NCBI RefSeq assembly: GCF_003149025.1
Contig: NZ_QGDV01000016.1
Coordinates: 1-64,000, forward strand
DNA: 64,000 bases
Direction: 5' to 3'
Source: Rathayibacter iranicus NCPPB 2253 = VKM Ac-1602
GTDB taxonomy: Bacteria > Actinomycetota > Actinomycetes > Actinomycetales > Microbacteriaceae
The position numbers were made by a program, and so were the translations under genes. Each line of letters begins with the position of its first letter. Within the stretch, counting starts at the first letter, position 1. The notes beneath the pieces were generated by a model, which saw only the letters and a program-made list of their open reading frames with translations, ran no database searches and was not told where the DNA came from. This document shows, piece by piece, positions 63,360 to 64,000 of the stretch.

Positions 63360-63499
63360 GTGTTCCTCCGACGTCGTCTTCCGCGCTCGGACGGCGCGGC
63401 GACCCGCGCGTGCAGGCCGGGTCGAGCCTACGAGACTCCCTGGAGGCTGGACAAACGCTGCTCCGTCACGGTGTCGGTGGCCGTCGTTACGCTGGTCGC

Positions 63500-64000
63500 A
63501 TGACCATGCAGCAGGCCGGGCTCCGCTCGGGCGCGACTCCGCTCGCCGTGCGGATGCGCCCGCGCAGCCTCGAGGAAGTAGCGGGGCAGCGGCACCTGCT
63601 CACCCCGGGTTCTCCGCTGGTCGCCCTCGCGGCCGATACCACGGGCGAGCGCGGAGCCGTCTCGGTGATCCTTTGGGGCCCGCCTGGCACGGGCAAGACG
63701 ACGCTGGCCCAGGCCGTCGCGCATTCGAGCGGGCGGCGCTTCGTCGAACTCTCTGCGGTCACCGCGGGAGTGAAAGACGTGCGGCAGGTGATGGAGGAGG
63801 CGCTGTCCACTCGCGACCTCTACGGCACCTCCACGGTGTTGTTTCTTGACGAGATCCATCGCTTCACGAAGGCGCAGCAGGATGCACTGCTTCCCGGGGT
63901 CGAGAACGGCTGGGTCATCCTGATTGCGGCAACGACCGAAAACCCGTCGTTCTCGGTGATCGCTCCGCTGCTCTCGCGTTCGCTGCTGCTGACGTTGGAG
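63500..64000 (+). CDS. rarA: replication-associated recombination protein RarA/MgsA (5' part)
   Basis: ATG 63500 opens a frame that runs off the right edge; 167 residues are visible. [20 protein letters not shown], Walker [14 protein letters not shown], Walker [21 protein letters not shown], and [13 protein letters not shown] are diagnostic for the RarA/MgsA/WRNIP1 AAA+ family, which acts at stalled replication forks. The clamp-loader-like C-terminus lies outside the window. Confidence 0.93.
   Translation, partial: MTMQQAGLRSGATPLAVRMRPRSLEEVAGQRHLLTPGSPLVALAADTTGERGAVSVILWGPPGTGKTTLAQAVAHSSGRRFVELSAVTAGVKDVRQVMEEALSTRDLYGTSTVLFLDEIHRFTKAQQDALLPGVENGWVILIAATTENPSFSVIAPLLSRSLLLTLE

Noticed and set aside
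61083-63503. 806-residue open frame on the + strand
   Set aside because: Antisense to the DUF349 and cyclophilin genes, both of which have clear family motifs on the minus strand.
1-64000. CRISPR array
   Set aside because: No series of regularly spaced 25-40 bp direct repeats was seen; the only close repeats are the two MITE-like units and the 14-bp tandem pair.

Overview
The window comes from a high-GC actinobacterium. The core genes on the right (pdxS-pdxT, yebC-ruvCAB-yajC-secDF-relA, a DUF349 protein, a cyclophilin and rarA), together with GTG starts and promoter elements sitting directly on start codons, point to the family Microbacteriaceae; genus (Rathayibacter, Clavibacter or Curtobacterium relatives) is a guess.

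Layout. (1) 1-4.2 kb: a decaying accessory zone. It has a nucleotidyltransferase-type toxin gene, a HAD gene, and several genes or gene wrecks that share an unusual short N-terminal signature (HPRxHA...GRF...PExxL) and a conserved start region. (2) 4.2-5.8 kb: insertion-sequence graveyard with a truncated IS3 orfA, two adjacent ~90-bp palindromic MITE-like units with 3-bp target duplications, and a frameshifted ISAs1 transposase. (3) 5.9-31.9 kb: one tightly packed + strand operon of lower GC, a hybrid PKS/NRPS gene cluster. Order: a 45-codon ORF, two ATP-grasp ligases, an A-C NRPS protein, two ABC exporters, then three megasynthases (KS-AT(dead)-ACP-aminotransferase-luciferase-like monooxygenase-C-A(dead)-PCP; acyl ligase-KR-ACP; KS-AT-KR-ACP). 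(4) 32-33.5 kb: IS5-type transposase remnant and an Sfp/EntD-type phosphopantetheinyl transferase. (5) 33.8-38.7 kb: a second, decayed copy of the tagged gene, an XRE-unknown-Fic-like cassette, a fragment of the HAD gene, then excisionase and tyrosine integrase abutting the 3' end of tRNA-Val(CAC). (6) 38.7-64 kb: chromosomal core with four tRNAs and housekeeping genes, and one damaged gene (fpg/mutM, frameshifted beside a 13E12/DUF222 fragment).

How the cluster probably works (inference from domains): the acyl ligase-KR-ACP protein starts the chain, the KS-AT-KR-ACP protein extends it with malonate, and the KS...AMT-LLM protein adds another unit, installs a beta-amino group and probably an alpha-hydroxyl, then condenses it with an amino acid. 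The domain string recalls cyanobacterial microginin and puwainaphycin synthases, so a beta-amino-alpha-hydroxy-acyl peptide is a reasonable product class. Missing activities are complementary: the dead AT can be served by the active AT, and the dead A domain's carrier protein by the A domain of the A-C protein that lacks its own carrier. No thioesterase is present; the terminal C domain or the ATP-grasp ligases may finish the molecule. The two ABC half-transporters are the likely exporter and the nearby PPTase the likely activator.

The cluster lies between an intact (2.5-4.1 kb) and a decayed (34.0-36.6 kb) copy of the same two genes and between transposase remnants, inside what looks like a tRNA-Val-associated genomic island whose left end is outside the window.
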